Below, one piece after another: positions 54,374-63,718 of a DNA stretch of 64,000 bases. Each line of letters starts with the position of its first letter. Position 1 is the first letter of the stretch. The stretch comes from Sacculina carcini. Taxonomy: Eukaryota > Arthropoda > Thecostraca > Sacculinidae. A model generated the notes under the pieces. It had not been told where the DNA came from and made no database searches. It worked only from the letters and a program-made list of their open reading frames with translations. Made by a program: the position numbers and the translations under genes. The stretch covers positions 5,137,518 to 5,201,517 of the forward strand of contig OU696570.1 in the NCBI GenBank assembly GCA_916048095.2. Direction: 5' to 3'.

Positions 54374-54740
54374 TATTGAAAATATCGCTGGAAACACGTG
54401 TCGGTCGACGTCGCTTGACAACTGTACGTTTCGCAGGTCGTCGAATGACTGAAGCCGAGGGTGTTTGGTTCAGTCTATTTATACCTGTCTGAAGCAAGTG
54501 CCGAGCTTCTTGTTTGGAGCGATGCTTTAGTGCTGCACCGGCCGACTCGCCTTCAAGCACATCCTGTAGCGAACGTACACCGGTCTTTAGTGCCGACTTG
54601 GCAATTTTCTTGGTGATTGGTTGGCGGGCAACAGTTTTTATTGCCGGTACCATCACGCGCATGAGGCCTCGGAAAATACTTCCTAAACCGCTTCCGCGCT
54701 GAATCATCGGACCGCGAAAGACCAACTGTGCCTTAGTCAT
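54345..54740 (-). CDS. Small basic virion-like protein
   Basis: About 131 aa from the ATG at 54740, which overlaps the stop of the penton gene (TGATG). The protein is highly basic, with a glycine-rich start (RGSGLGSIFRGLMRVMVP), a hydrophobic helix, and a Lys/Arg-rich C-terminus (RRPAKRTVVKRRRPTR). The G-x-GLGS-FRGL pattern is common to minor virion proteins of Polintons and resembles adenovirus core or membrane-active peptides. It probably binds DNA or the inner capsid surface. Its end overlaps the capsid start in another frame. Confidence 0.65.
   Translation of the reverse strand: MTKAQLVFRGPMIQRGSGLGSIFRGLMRVMVPAIKTVARQPITKKIAKSALKTGVRSLQDVLEGESAGAALKHRSKQEARHLLQTGINRLNQTPSASVIRRPAKRTVVKRRRPTRVSSDIFNNAKRPRGNM
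54475..54483 (-). promoter_or_regulatory. TATA box upstream of the capsid gene
   Basis: TATAAATAG on the minus strand inside the small basic gene, 110 bp before the capsid ATG. The same 9-mer precedes the gene at 58857-59186. Confidence 0.5.
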
Positions 54741-56227
54741 CACAGCTGCTTAAAGTGAAGTGTCAGGTACGACGTTTCTTCTTGGAATGAAACCAATTCA
54801 CCGTTACTTTGTCTTATATTTATACCAATGTCGGAAATATGCTCGTCTTCCAACGGTACATACTGAATAGGACTGAACGTACGATGAATGTTTAACGTTT
54901 GCTGCTCCGTTGAATACGGACTGATGATTCGTAGAACGGGCGCCATACTGTCACCAATGAGTTGTGCCTGCACCTTGTCCATGTAGACGTACATTAGCGC
55001 AGGATTCAACCGATTAATGTCCATCAAATACAAGGACTGCGTGTTTGCATCAATTGACGGCGTACCGTTGTCGGGCACTTGAACGTAGCCCAATGCATGG
55101 GCCAGTCGACTGTTGACTATGACAACAACATTGGCACTTGTCACGTGTCCACTGGGTAAAAGCGTAAACACTGTCTGTTTGCAAACTTGATTAATTGTCT
55201 CCAGCAAGGTTCTGTTGGTGTTGTAGTGGCCTGTGGGTATCAGGTGGGGGCTGCCGTTTAGCCACAAATAGTTTACCGTCTTGTCAATATTGAGCCAATT
55301 ACGACCAAATGTGATGTCTGCCAAACCTACCGACCACGAACGATCCAGACCAAGAGTTTGGGGTAGGTGGATACGAAAACTGGCAGCTGAATTTTGAGGG
55401 TACATTTCGTGACAGCTACTGCTGTCCAGTGTTACATAGAAATCCTTTTGATCCATTCGCTGAAAGTGTAGAGTCAATATCAGTCCCGGGCCGGCGGTGA
55501 ACGGGAATTTGTTGTCTGATTCGTCGAGAATGTTGATGTTGACAGTGTTGACGGTTGACTGTGACAGCGGCAGATAATACAGATGGTTAAATACAATTTC
55601 TTGTGTCGGGGTACGCTTGCTCACTTGCATGTGTCTCAATTGTGGTTGTAAATGGTCATTGTGTATTTGTGCCTGGACCAAATCGGAACGGATTTTCAAG
55701 TGTTTTTCAAACACGTTGCTTAGGCGAAAATATATACTCAACTCACTTTGTTTTGCCGCCGAGTTGAATATTGTAAGGGACTCTGTGTGTCGTACATAGT
55801 CGGACGCATAGTGTACGACCATCATCTGGGCAAGATTCCGGCTAATTGTCAACACTGTGTTTTCCAAGTTTAGCCGTAAATGGTTGTCGGGCAATACACT
55901 CGTCTTTATTTTGTCGCTGGACAGTGTTTCTTGCAATACTCTGACCAGTTGTGATAAAGTATAGGTGCCGGGTTTGATAATGTCTACCCTCGTGAATTTA
56001 CCGTCTATAAAGTCCTCGTGGTTTGCCGATTCCGAAATGATAATGTCGTTGTCGATTGTCAGCCAATTGGTGGGGAGAATTATAGAGTGCAAAGCGACAC
56101 GCCATTGGGTGTTGTCGAGATGAATCGGATGGGCCAGATTCACGGTAAAATTGGCTGTTGTGTTGTTTGGGAACGTTGATGTGCTGGCGACACTGGGGAG
56201 CGTGACATAAAACCCGTCCGACTCCAT
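54740..56227 (-). CDS. Penton-like minor capsid protein with two domains
   Basis: Two ATGs are possible (56260 and 56227). I prefer 56227 (MESDGFYVTLPSVAS), because the second domain starts the same way (MDQKDFYVTLDSSS, about residue 267). Each half has FYVTL.S, a FP.N(T/S)-A-F-V/I-L segment, W.V.L..I....NWL.ID and a late LTLHF ending (LILTLHFQRM and SYLTLHFKQL). The minor capsid of Polintons is a single-jelly-roll penton. Here about 250 aa is present twice in one 495-aa chain. A TTTAAAA lies about 50 bp upstream of 56227. Confidence 0.75.
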   Translation of the reverse strand: MESDGFYVTLPSVASTSTFPNNTTANFTVNLAHPIHLDNTQWRVALHSIILPTNWLTIDNDIIISESANHEDFIDGKFTRVDIIKPGTYTLSQLVRVLQETLSSDKIKTSVLPDNHLRLNLENTVLTISRNLAQMMVVHYASDYVRHTESLTIFNSAAKQSELSIYFRLSNVFEKHLKIRSDLVQAQIHNDHLQPQLRHMQVSKRTPTQEIVFNHLYYLPLSQSTVNTVNINILDESDNKFPFTAGPGLILTLHFQRMDQKDFYVTLDSSSCHEMYPQNSAASFRIHLPQTLGLDRSWSVGLADITFGRNWLNIDKTVNYLWLNGSPHLIPTGHYNTNRTLLETINQVCKQTVFTLLPSGHVTSANVVVIVNSRLAHALGYVQVPDNGTPSIDANTQSLYLMDINRLNPALMYVYMDKVQAQLIGDSMAPVLRIISPYSTEQQTLNIHRTFSPIQYVPLEDEHISDIGINIRQSNGELVSFQEETSYLTLHFKQL

Positions 56228-56299
56228 TGCTGTCTGTGAGCAAACTATAATCGCATGCATTGTGCTCGCTGTTTTTAAACCAAAAATAATTGTTAATTG

Positions 56300-56671
56300 T
56301 TAATAATCGTCATTTTCCTCATCATCTTCAAAGTGTGTTGAAGCGTCTGATTCAAACAAATCAGGAGACGTTGGTATCGGGGGGAGAGTCGTCGGTTGAT
56401 GTCTATATGGCACCACACGACAAATTCGTCGTTGTCGTCGTCGTCGACGTGGCCAAAGTGCTGGCGGCCAAGACGGTGGGGGCGATGGTGTTGGTGGTGA
56501 AAGTGTTGGTAATGGCTGTGGCTGTAACGGTGACGGCGGTGGCGCCGGTGGCGGTGGCGCCGGTGGCGGTGGCATTGATGTCGGTTGCCACCACCAGTGA
56601 CATATTTCAGGTGTCGCACTACCACTAGATATTCGTGTGACAATGTAAAGGTCCATGCCCTGACGATCCAT
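56300..56671 (-). CDS. Proline-rich Polinton protein A
   Basis: 123 aa from an ATG at 56671, 43 bp after a TATAAAAGG box (56707-56714). N-terminal MDLYIVTRIS and CHWWWQP motifs, then a Pro-rich middle (PPPAPPPPAPPP), an Arg cluster (WPRRRRRQRR) and an acidic C-terminus (LFESDASTHFEDDEEN). It shares the MDLY.V.RI...WWWQ start and the FES acidic end with its neighbour at 56893-57354. No known domain. Confidence 0.6.
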   Translation of the reverse strand: MDRQGMDLYIVTRISSGSATPEICHWWWQPTSMPPPPAPPPPAPPPSPLQPQPLPTLSPPTPSPPPSWPPALWPRRRRRQRRICRVVPYRHQPTTLPPIPTSPDLFESDASTHFEDDEENDDY

Positions 56672-56706
56672 GACAACGATTGACGACTGAGTGCATGGAT
56701 ACTACC

Positions 56707-56714
56707 TTTTATAG
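56707..56714 (-). promoter_or_regulatory. TATA box of proline-rich gene A
   Basis: TATAAAAGG-type box on the minus strand, 43 bp before the ATG at 56671. Confidence 0.55.
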
Positions 56715-56892
56715 TTTATCGAAAGTGTTTCTCATTGAAAACGTAATTCTTCAACGACACAAATTAATCGAAAACGACTGAAACACTTGTCAGAAATGCT
56801 GGTATGTATTAGTACACAAACAAATGAACAAAAAACAAACAAACAAACAAAAACAAGCATTAGTTAATATTAATAGCACAACAAAACTCACA

Positions 56893-57354
56893 TCAATACT
56901 CACTCTCAAAAATATCCTCTAGTTCGTGCTGTGTAATTTCTGGCGCCGGTGGAATTGTGATTTTAAAGTTTACATCATCCATAAAATCTGGATGATGTAG
57001 CGGCGATGTTGTTGGCGGCGTAGATGTTGACGGTTGTGGCGTTGATGGTGGCGACGGCGATGATGGTGGTGGCATCGATGATGGTGACGGCGGTGGTGGC
57101 GACGGTGTTGGTGACGGCGTCGGCGACGGTGTTGGTGGCGTCAGTAACGGTTGTGGCGACGGAGGCGCTGGTGCCAGTTGCCACCACCATGCAAGCACCT
57201 CTGGCCCTGTGTGGGCCGCAATACGCACAGTCACGTAAAGATCCATGAGGCAAGACAAGTGGGCACTGACAATTCGTGACAACGACTGATGTTCATCGAC
57301 AACTTGTTCATCCAATCCATCGATTGTATGTGCGGCTGTATGCTGACAAATCAT
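56893..57354 (-). CDS. Proline-rich Polinton protein B
   Basis: 153 aa. The paralogous region LMDLYVTVRIAAHTGPEVLA followed by WWWQ matches protein A. It is followed by a Pro/Ser/Thr-rich low-complexity middle (PTPSPTPSPTPSPPPP), then a non-repetitive end (FMDDVNFKITIPPAPEITQH) and an acidic FESEY terminus. The start codon (57354) is preceded by no TATA. The long GGTG/GCGG-rich repeats give open frames on the plus strand that are not genes. Confidence 0.6.
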   Translation of the reverse strand: MICQHTAAHTIDGLDEQVVDEHQSLSRIVSAHLSCLMDLYVTVRIAAHTGPEVLAWWWQLAPAPPSPQPLLTPPTPSPTPSPTPSPPPPSPSSMPPPSSPSPPSTPQPSTSTPPTTSPLHHPDFMDDVNFKITIPPAPEITQHELEDIFESEY

Positions 57355-57481
57355 GCATTGTACATTGTGTCTTTGTCTTTGTCAGTCGCTGACTCAGCAC
57401 CGAGAAGCAAAACACATGTCGAGCATGCTGACATTGCATCAACGCCGATACCATAATGTCAACAATATTGTGATAGAGCAT

Positions 57482-58297
57482 CTACGTAGCAACACGCCCC
57501 AGCTCTTGCTGATAATATGATCCGGCTATTGTCTTTCCGCTCGTGTCTTGCAGCTTGTACATTGGTACAGGTCGACGGGTACATATCGCCGATATGATAA
57601 ACACCTCGCTGGAAAATGTCTGCGTATAGCCTTTCTCAAATATTGTTTTCGGTAGAGCGAGACGCACTTTATCGCCGACGCGTAATTTCGGCGTCTGCTT
57701 ACGCGGTTTTCTCACATCAACCAAGTGCTGCGTCGCCATTGTCACGTGACTTGGCGCCATCCCGACGGATCGGTGATGAGTGTTGTTGTATTGCTCCAAA
57801 AGCCACGGAAGCATTTTCACATATCGTTTTGTATTGTTTTCGGTCATGTATTTGTATATGAGCGAGAGAAATGTTCTGAAAAATCGTTCGACTATCCATG
57901 CTTTTCGAATAATTGTGGTTGTTGTATAATGATGAATATTGTATTCTTTCATTACACGCTTGAATTCGTGTCCGGTGAATTCTCGTCCCTTGTCGCTCAT
58001 TATCTGCATCGGTATACAATTGTCCTTGAGAATAGAGTCCATTGCCTTGGCCACTGCCGGTCCGTTCTTGCTGCGTAATGTGCGCACATGTGCTTGCCTG
58101 CTGAATACATCTACAGCGGCCAACAGGTACTTTACCTGTGTATTGTGACCTCGCAAACGACAGACATCGCACAAATCCACTTGCCATGTATCGTTCAAAC
58201 CCGAGCTGGTGTACGGATTACGTGCAAACCGTTTACGCACTTGCCTATGCAATTCACGAGTGGTCTGCGACCACTTCAACGTGGATACTTGAGCCAT
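57482..58297 (-). CDS. INT: RVE integrase, DD35E
   Basis: 271 aa from an ATG at 58297. The catalytic core has Asp41 in TWQVDLCDV, Asp102 in MSDKGREFTG and Glu137 in WIVERFFRT, so the last spacing is 35 residues. It is preceded by a basic N-terminus and followed by an SH3/chromo-like end (LRVGDKVRLALPK). It joins element DNA to the genome with a 6-bp target duplication in Polintons. It overlaps the upstream gene by 22 bp in another frame, with no TATA in between. Confidence 0.9.
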   Translation of the reverse strand: MAQVSTLKWSQTTRELHRQVRKRFARNPYTSSGLNDTWQVDLCDVCRLRGHNTQVKYLLAAVDVFSRQAHVRTLRSKNGPAVAKAMDSILKDNCIPMQIMSDKGREFTGHEFKRVMKEYNIHHYTTTTIIRKAWIVERFFRTFLSLIYKYMTENNTKRYVKMLPWLLEQYNNTHHRSVGMAPSHVTMATQHLVDVRKPRKQTPKLRVGDKVRLALPKTIFEKGYTQTFSSEVFIISAICTRRPVPMYKLQDTSGKTIAGSYYQQELGRVAT

Positions 58298-58857
58298 TTT
58301 CGTTTCGTGGACAGTATCTCACGATCGCTACTGTCTTCCTCCTCCACCGCCTGACGACGTTTGTGTGTTGTTTGAACAGTATGTAAATTTGGTGCTGCTT
58401 CGCGCGGCAAGTTTAGCGATTCCACCAACGGTTTTATTTGTGCCCACCCCACGGGTTGTGTTACACCTTTCCGTTGACGCACAATATAATTTATCAAATC
58501 AACAATATTACTATACGGAATTGGGTTTCGGTCAAGATGGAGCGTCCCCGTTTTGTTATCCCATTCGAGCACTGTAGCCAACCGATCGAGAACGTACCGT
58601 GCCTGACGTTTATATGTGAGTGGAACCAGATCTAGCCATTTATCCTTGTTTTCGATTCGTTCTACCGATGGTGGAGCTGTAGCAGTCTCTCGTTTCGGAT
58701 GCCATGCATCAACAAACTGAATTCGTTTGGTTTCGTCACTGGCCGTTGGGTTGAAGAGTATTTGTTCCCGCTCCGGTATGGGAGTAGGCGCGATCCGATT
58801 CTGCATCTCCATATACGTCGCTTGCGATATGAGAACCATTCGTTGGAAAGCGCTCAT
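58276..58857 (-). CDS. Conserved Polinton protein (193 aa), role unknown
   Basis: Starts at an ATG (58857). It contains DLVPLTYKRQARYVLDRLAT, IPYSNIVDLINYIVRQRKG and QPVGWAQIKPLVESLNLP, a series known to me from uncharacterised Polinton and transposon-like proteins (LVPK.Y..KA..LLD, W...GE...D...I..SNI.DLI, P.GW..F...L...NIP). The C-terminus is charged with an NLS-like KRKWLKYPR. No enzymatic motif is visible. It lies between the integrase and the small membrane-type protein and overlaps the integrase start. Confidence 0.65.
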   Translation of the reverse strand: MSAFQRMVLISQATYMEMQNRIAPTPIPEREQILFNPTASDETKRIQFVDAWHPKRETATAPPSVERIENKDKWLDLVPLTYKRQARYVLDRLATVLEWDNKTGTLHLDRNPIPYSNIVDLINYIVRQRKGVTQPVGWAQIKPLVESLNLPREAAPNLHTVQTTHKRRQAVEEEDSSDREILSTKRKWLKYPR

Positions 58858-59186
58858 TATTTTGCAGACAGTATACAGCTTATAACCGATGCAACCACGG
58901 GTATAAGGGCGGAGAGAAATTTTCCGCTTTGCACCAGCACTCGTTGTTTTTTCTTCAGTGACGGGCGTTTGTCACCCAATTTACGCAGTATGTTCTTGTA
59001 TTTGGATAGACGACGTTTTTGTTTCTTTTCCAAAGGAACACGGTCTTGTAGCACGTTGTTGCAAATTTCACAAATCGCCCGTATCAGAGCAGGGTCGTAC
59101 GTGTTGAGAACGGCTTTTTGTTGACGATGCGTGAGACGTGGAAGAGCTTCGATGGTGGACCAACGACGTTTCAACGCCAAAGACAT
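58857..59186 (-). CDS. Small basic protein with C-terminal membrane-like segment
   Basis: I choose the ATG at 59186, 43 bp below a TATAAATAG box. The 109-aa protein has a basic N-terminus (MSLALKRRWS), a helical middle with CEICNNVL and QKRRLSKYKNILRKLGDKRP, and a hydrophobic C-terminus (FLSALIPVVASVISCILSAK). The pattern is recurrent in Polinton-related gene sets (I.aicE...NVL......L...Q...L......LR.L). It resembles a small membrane-active virion component such as adenovirus pVI by form only; that is inference. Confidence 0.65.
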   Translation of the reverse strand: MSLALKRRWSTIEALPRLTHRQQKAVLNTYDPALIRAICEICNNVLQDRVPLEKKQKRRLSKYKNILRKLGDKRPSLKKKQRVLVQSGKFLSALIPVVASVISCILSAK

Positions 59187-59220
59187 TTTGGCAAATGACA
59201 CTGGTCGGCAAAGTGTACGG

Positions 59221-59229
59221 CTATTTATA
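59221..59229 (-). promoter_or_regulatory. TATA box of the 109-aa gene
   Basis: TATAAATAG on the minus strand, 43 bp before the ATG at 59186 and immediately after the ATPase stop. Confidence 0.6.
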
Positions 59230-59880
59230 CCTTAGCGCCGCCAAGTACACGATAATTGGTTCTTCCAGCACATTGCTGCGCACACGTAATCTGTTGTCGG
59301 TTTGTTGTCGCAAATCCACCAGCAAATGTCCATATGAACGCTGCATTACATCGTGGTACACATCCATGATAAACTTGCTGTTTTCCGGCATGTACTGTTG
59401 AGCAAATGCACGTAGCGGGGTTTTATCGCGAAAGTTGCGAAAAAACACGTAATAATTTGTATTCAAACTGATTGTACGATAATTGGGAGATTTCAAAAAC
59501 GTGTTTTGAGTGACAAACACTACACTCATATTGTCGTGACGGGATATTTTGGTAAACATGTCGCGTACCAACGACCCTTCGACCGCCTCCAGCATATCGT
59601 CAATTATCACCATGCACCCGTTTCTGCGTTTATGTTTACCGGCCAACTGTTGTATTTCCTCGTGCGTAGGTAGACCGTGTCGCATTTCGTTGACCAAATG
59701 ACTACCAATATGATCGGGTGCCACGTTTCCATGGCAGTACAATACATGATCTGGTCGAGTGGTGAGCACTTGATCAGACCGAGTCAGCATGTCGGCTATA
59801 AACCGACTCTTGCCGGATCCCGAAGGACCCGATAATATCATTGTGAAGGGTGTGACCAGTCTGGCGTCGTGTGTTTCCAT
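59221..59880 (-). CDS. ATP: DNA-packaging ATPase (FtsK/HerA type)
   Basis: 219 aa from the ATG at 59880. Walker A is GPSGSGKSRF (about residue 18), Walker B is CMVIIDDML (about 90), and a sensor-type VVFVTQNTF lies near residue 125. The size is right for the A32/FtsK-HerA family ATPase of Polintons, which pumps DNA into the capsid. A TATAAATA box (59926-59933) lies 53 bp upstream. The stop overlaps the next gene's TATA box. Confidence 0.9.
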   Translation of the reverse strand: METHDARLVTPFTMILSGPSGSGKSRFIADMLTRSDQVLTTRPDHVLYCHGNVAPDHIGSHLVNEMRHGLPTHEEIQQLAGKHKRRNGCMVIIDDMLEAVEGSLVRDMFTKISRHDNMSVVFVTQNTFLKSPNYRTISLNTNYYVFFRNFRDKTPLRAFAQQYMPENSKFIMDVYHDVMQRSYGHLLVDLRQQTDNRLRVRSNVLEEPIIVYLAALRYK

Positions 59881-59925
59881 GGCCACCGAGTATGACTCAC
59901 TGATGATTCAACAGAGTTTTACGTG

Positions 59926-59933
59926 TATTTATA
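59926..59933 (-). promoter_or_regulatory. TATA box of the ATPase gene
   Basis: TATAAATA on the minus strand, 53 bp before the ATG at 59880. Confidence 0.55.
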
Positions 59934-60050
59934 GAAGCAAAGCTAGTACGGTGAGAAGCACCAACGATATGATGTTGACATGTATACAGACACACGTTTA
60001 TACATCATTTTATATTTATACACAAATCATGGGCAAAAACAAAATATTTG

Positions 60051-63000
60051 TTAGTGTGTTTGTGTGTGCATGTACCCGTGAGGAAAGGTGCTGTAGTCGG
60101 GAAGGACCCCCCTCTTGCTGGCAACTATCCTATTAATCTTCTCCCCCCTTACAGTTACAATGTGAAAATCTATCGTTTTCTTGAACGCCTGAATGGGTAC
60201 TTTAATCTGGGTGCCCGGGGTTGTCAAGAGGGACTTGAAACTTTCTGCAGTGATTAGTTGGTTAGTGGCGTATGACTGTGTTATTCCGCGCATTTTGATA
60301 ACAGTGCATGCCTCGTTAGCAGAGTTAGTCACAGTGAAGGCGTAGTTTTTGGGAGACAAGCAGATTACAGAATTAATAAAGCTCTCCGGACCAAATGCAG
60401 TTAGTTCGTCCGTCATTTCACCCAGAAAGCGACCAGTGTTAATTTGCGGAAGCGTAGGCGCAGAAAGGTAAATTATGCTGTCGGTGTCACAATAAATTAG
60501 TTGGTTAGACTGAAGCTTTTCCATGAATGAATACAGATAGAGACGGGCTTGAGCAGTAACAAAAGAGGCAAGAATAATGTTTGTTTTAAGCGGTCCAGTG
60601 ACTGTCTCGTCTGTCTTGTGTTTGTGTGTTATGCGCATGACAGCGTCCTCTTCTTCGTCAATGTCACCATCCTCCGAAGCGTCGGCCGACAGGAAAGGAA
60701 TGAGATCACAGGCCGTGACGTCCAAAGCTGGATCATCCATCAACTCAAAGAAACGCTGCCGTGAAGTGACAAGTTCGGTCTGGTCGAGGTTGCAGCGCTG
60801 AGCCAACTTGCCCCACTGGCTGTTGAGGCACAGCTTGGCCACAGCTCTCAGGCCTGGGTTCTTGGCAACAGTCGGAAGGGTAATCTGCTCACGCTGTTCA
60901 ATGTCACGTCGATACGTTTCACGCTCGGCGTCACATTGAACGTGAGCAGGATATCCCTCCGCAGCCACCTTCAACGCATAAAAATCGTTGATGTAGCCGG
61001 CAAACAACCCTCCACGGCCGTCATTGAACCGAGTGGTGGCTGGAAAGTGCCAAAATTCGAAAATTTCCAACAGACGATAGCCCATGCTCAAAGCTTTTGC
61101 TACTTCCAACGACACCCAACTGGAAGTGAAACTGCGCTGCTCATCATCGTGCTCGCACACTATCCGACCGGTACAGAAGTCTTTGCCGTCGCCAACGTGC
61201 TGCTCGGAACAGCTCCTGCACAACGAAAAAACGAGGCGCTCGTTCACTCGGGCCGGAAGGACTGGGAGGTGAATACTGCGAGGAGGTAGAATCCTACAGT
61301 GAACAATGCCAAAGTACTTGTGGAAATCGGAAACGGAAGGACGAAACAAAAACTCGGGATGACCAACTGGAAACTTGCCATACTTTAGAATATAGGGATA
61401 GAGGGAGCAAACGTCTACATAGTGAATTTTTTCGGTTTCAGAGCATTCTACAAAGTGACGAAACACCTCGGTTCTTCCGCCGTACAGTGCGTCGCGAACA
61501 TTCATTGGCTCGACTGGACGCACAGATTCGGTGAAACGACGTTTGGTTTCGTCGTGCCCAATCATGGCGTCGTACTCGCATTCCCAGATGGAAATTACTT
61601 CTGTATCCGACCGGGAGGCCAGTTGTTCAAGGCGTTGTAGTGTGCGATCGTAGAGCTGCTTTGGTGTCCGACATCCGGTGTTCATCACCGAGCGACAGTT
61701 TTTGCTGACGCTCTTATTGCTACACTCACCAGAGTGCCCGTGCCCATGGAAATAACAACCGAGAAACTCGAAAAGCAGGTGATGGTCTCCCGCTTTGACG
61801 TAGCCGTCCACTTTGTACGGTCCAATACACACTTCACCAGAGTTCAGTGCGTGCTGGATATTGATACCGCGAGACGACGCCTCCAGCTCCAGCCACTGAA
61901 TCGATTTCTTTGAGTAGTTACCCGTTGGACGGTAGTGCAGCTGACTCGGAACCAAAGCCACAGTGTTTTTGCGCAAATAGTTTGACCGCCAGACAGTGTG
62001 GCACGCAGATGGTAATGTGACACACTGGAACGGGTCTGTTTTCGTGACACCGATGAACTGGTCACGGAAACGCATGGCGCCGAGACGAAGTACATTGACA
62101 TCGTCTCGACAATATGCACCCATTTCACGGCGGAAATCATATGTCTTGCCAACTTGACTGGCATGCCAGGTCAGAAACTCGGCACGCTGGTCGACCGACA
62201 TACGATCCGCATCAAACATGTCGACTGTCGGGAACGGTCCAACATAGGATTGGTGATCAGGGGTGTTCATCGTGTGAGGAAAGAAACCTTTGCGGACGGA
62301 AATATTGAATGTTTTGGAAAATTTAGCGAGAGGCATAGGCAGGAAACTGAACGAATCAAGGAAATGAAGTTTGGAGTTGGAAAATTTGATGGAGAGGATT
62401 TTTCGACCGTTCATTATGAGATCTGGCAACATTCCCTGACTCAACGCATATTCCACGACCAAGTTGTTGTCATAGCCTTGTGCGTAATGCGCTATGACTT
62501 TTGCTTGATCGTGGGAAAACAACCATCGACCAAAGTCCTGCAGTGTATTCGGTCCGGAGAATACAAACTCATGCTGGTTAGTGTCGCAAACTGAGCAAGG
62601 ATCGGAGATATTCTCGAAGCAAGCAGAACAGCAAATCTGACACACGCAATAGTTGGGAACATGACGGTTAGTTTCAGGGATATTCATGCACTCGAAATCA
62701 TAAAAAAATATACAATTGCTTCTGATTAATTGCAGCAGGTTTAAGCGGTTGCAGAAAGCATCGGTGTGGGGTGGTGGAAACATCCTGCTTCGCGACCCGC
62801 TCCGTACAAAATGGACACAAATATGTCCCACACACATGATGTTTCTTACTATCAGATTTGTACGTGACGTCACCACAAGTACGACATCCACGGCGCACAC
62901 AACAACGAACATTCTTGTGGGCCGCGAAACAAGAGGCTGAGATAAAGTTCAAATTACAATCGGGACAGTGGACCAGAGCACCTTCCCTCACGCATTTTGT

Positions 63001-63625
63001 TGGTGATCCGCAGTCGTGGCATCCTCCGGCACAGGTGTGTTCGTTTTTATTCTTGTACGATGTTTGACAGTGGTGGCAAAAGTAGTCTGTGGAAAGGAAT
63101 GCAGTGATAGAGGTGATTACGTCAAAATGTTCGTGCGTGTGATACAGGTACAGGTGTGTGTTTCCCGTGCCGGAGGTGTGTACGTGTTTGTGCATGTGTT
63201 CTGACGAGTAAATGTGTACTGTGTAGTCGTGCAGGTGTTGTGTGAAAATGTCCACTTCCCTTGTCCCCATCCGTGCCGTCCAGTCCAGTTGCGATGCCAT
63301 GCACAGTCGTTTCGCCTCCTCCTCAAACGAATTTGTTCTTTCCTCCAACCTCTTCATGCCTTGGCGGTGTCGTGCACTTTTGTCTGTGTTGTTGTGTATG
63401 TATATGGCGGCTGCCAGAGCTCGTGGGAGACAGTGAGTCCCGGCAATCCGAAAGAAACATTTCTTGTTGGTAAACCAGGACTTCACGTCCCCCTTGAGCT
63501 TTAGCCTAGCAGCGCCGTGAATGTCGATATCCATGGTTGATTGTTGTTTGATGTGTGTGACTGTGAGGTGTAATGTGGAGTTGTTGCTGATGAATGACGC
63601 GTTTGACTGTGTGATGGATTCGAGC
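60051..63625 (-). CDS. POLB: Protein-primed DNA polymerase B
   Basis: Replicates the element from protein-primed ends. The N-terminal part (about 62700-63600) has a basic region followed by many Cys/His pairs (YFCHHCQTSYKNKNEHTC, CHDCGSPTKC, CRTCGDV), a likely zinc-binding segment. The exonuclease domain begins with CIFFYDFECMNIPE (ExoI) and includes YCRDDVNVLRLG (ExoIII). The polymerase has DVCSLYPYIL (motif A), KLCLNSQWGKL (motif B) and IYCDTDSIIYL (motif C). All main catalytic blocks are present. About one break is apparent toward the N-terminal side; otherwise it looks whole. Confidence 0.92.
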
Positions 63626-63718
63626 CTTGAAACAAACAAATTCATATTTAATTTGATTATTTAATCTCGTAAATAAAATCTAGTAAATGTAACTAAATAA
63701 TAATACAAAAACGCTTAC
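63626..63718 (-). other. Candidate intron in POLB
   Basis: 93 bp, AT-rich, beginning GTAAGCGTTTTTG and ending GTTTGTTTCAAG on the minus strand. Both ends fit spliceosomal consensus and the coding phase is kept across it. Confidence 0.5.

Noticed and set aside
56290-57248. Val/Ala-rich plus-strand frames opposite the proline-rich genes
   Set aside because: GGTGGCGG-type repeats open all frames; the minus strand has the consistent paralogous heads and acidic ends.
60549-62594. Plus-strand open frames opposite the polymerase gene
   Set aside because: They are shadows of the long minus-strand POLB frame, with no family motifs or start context.
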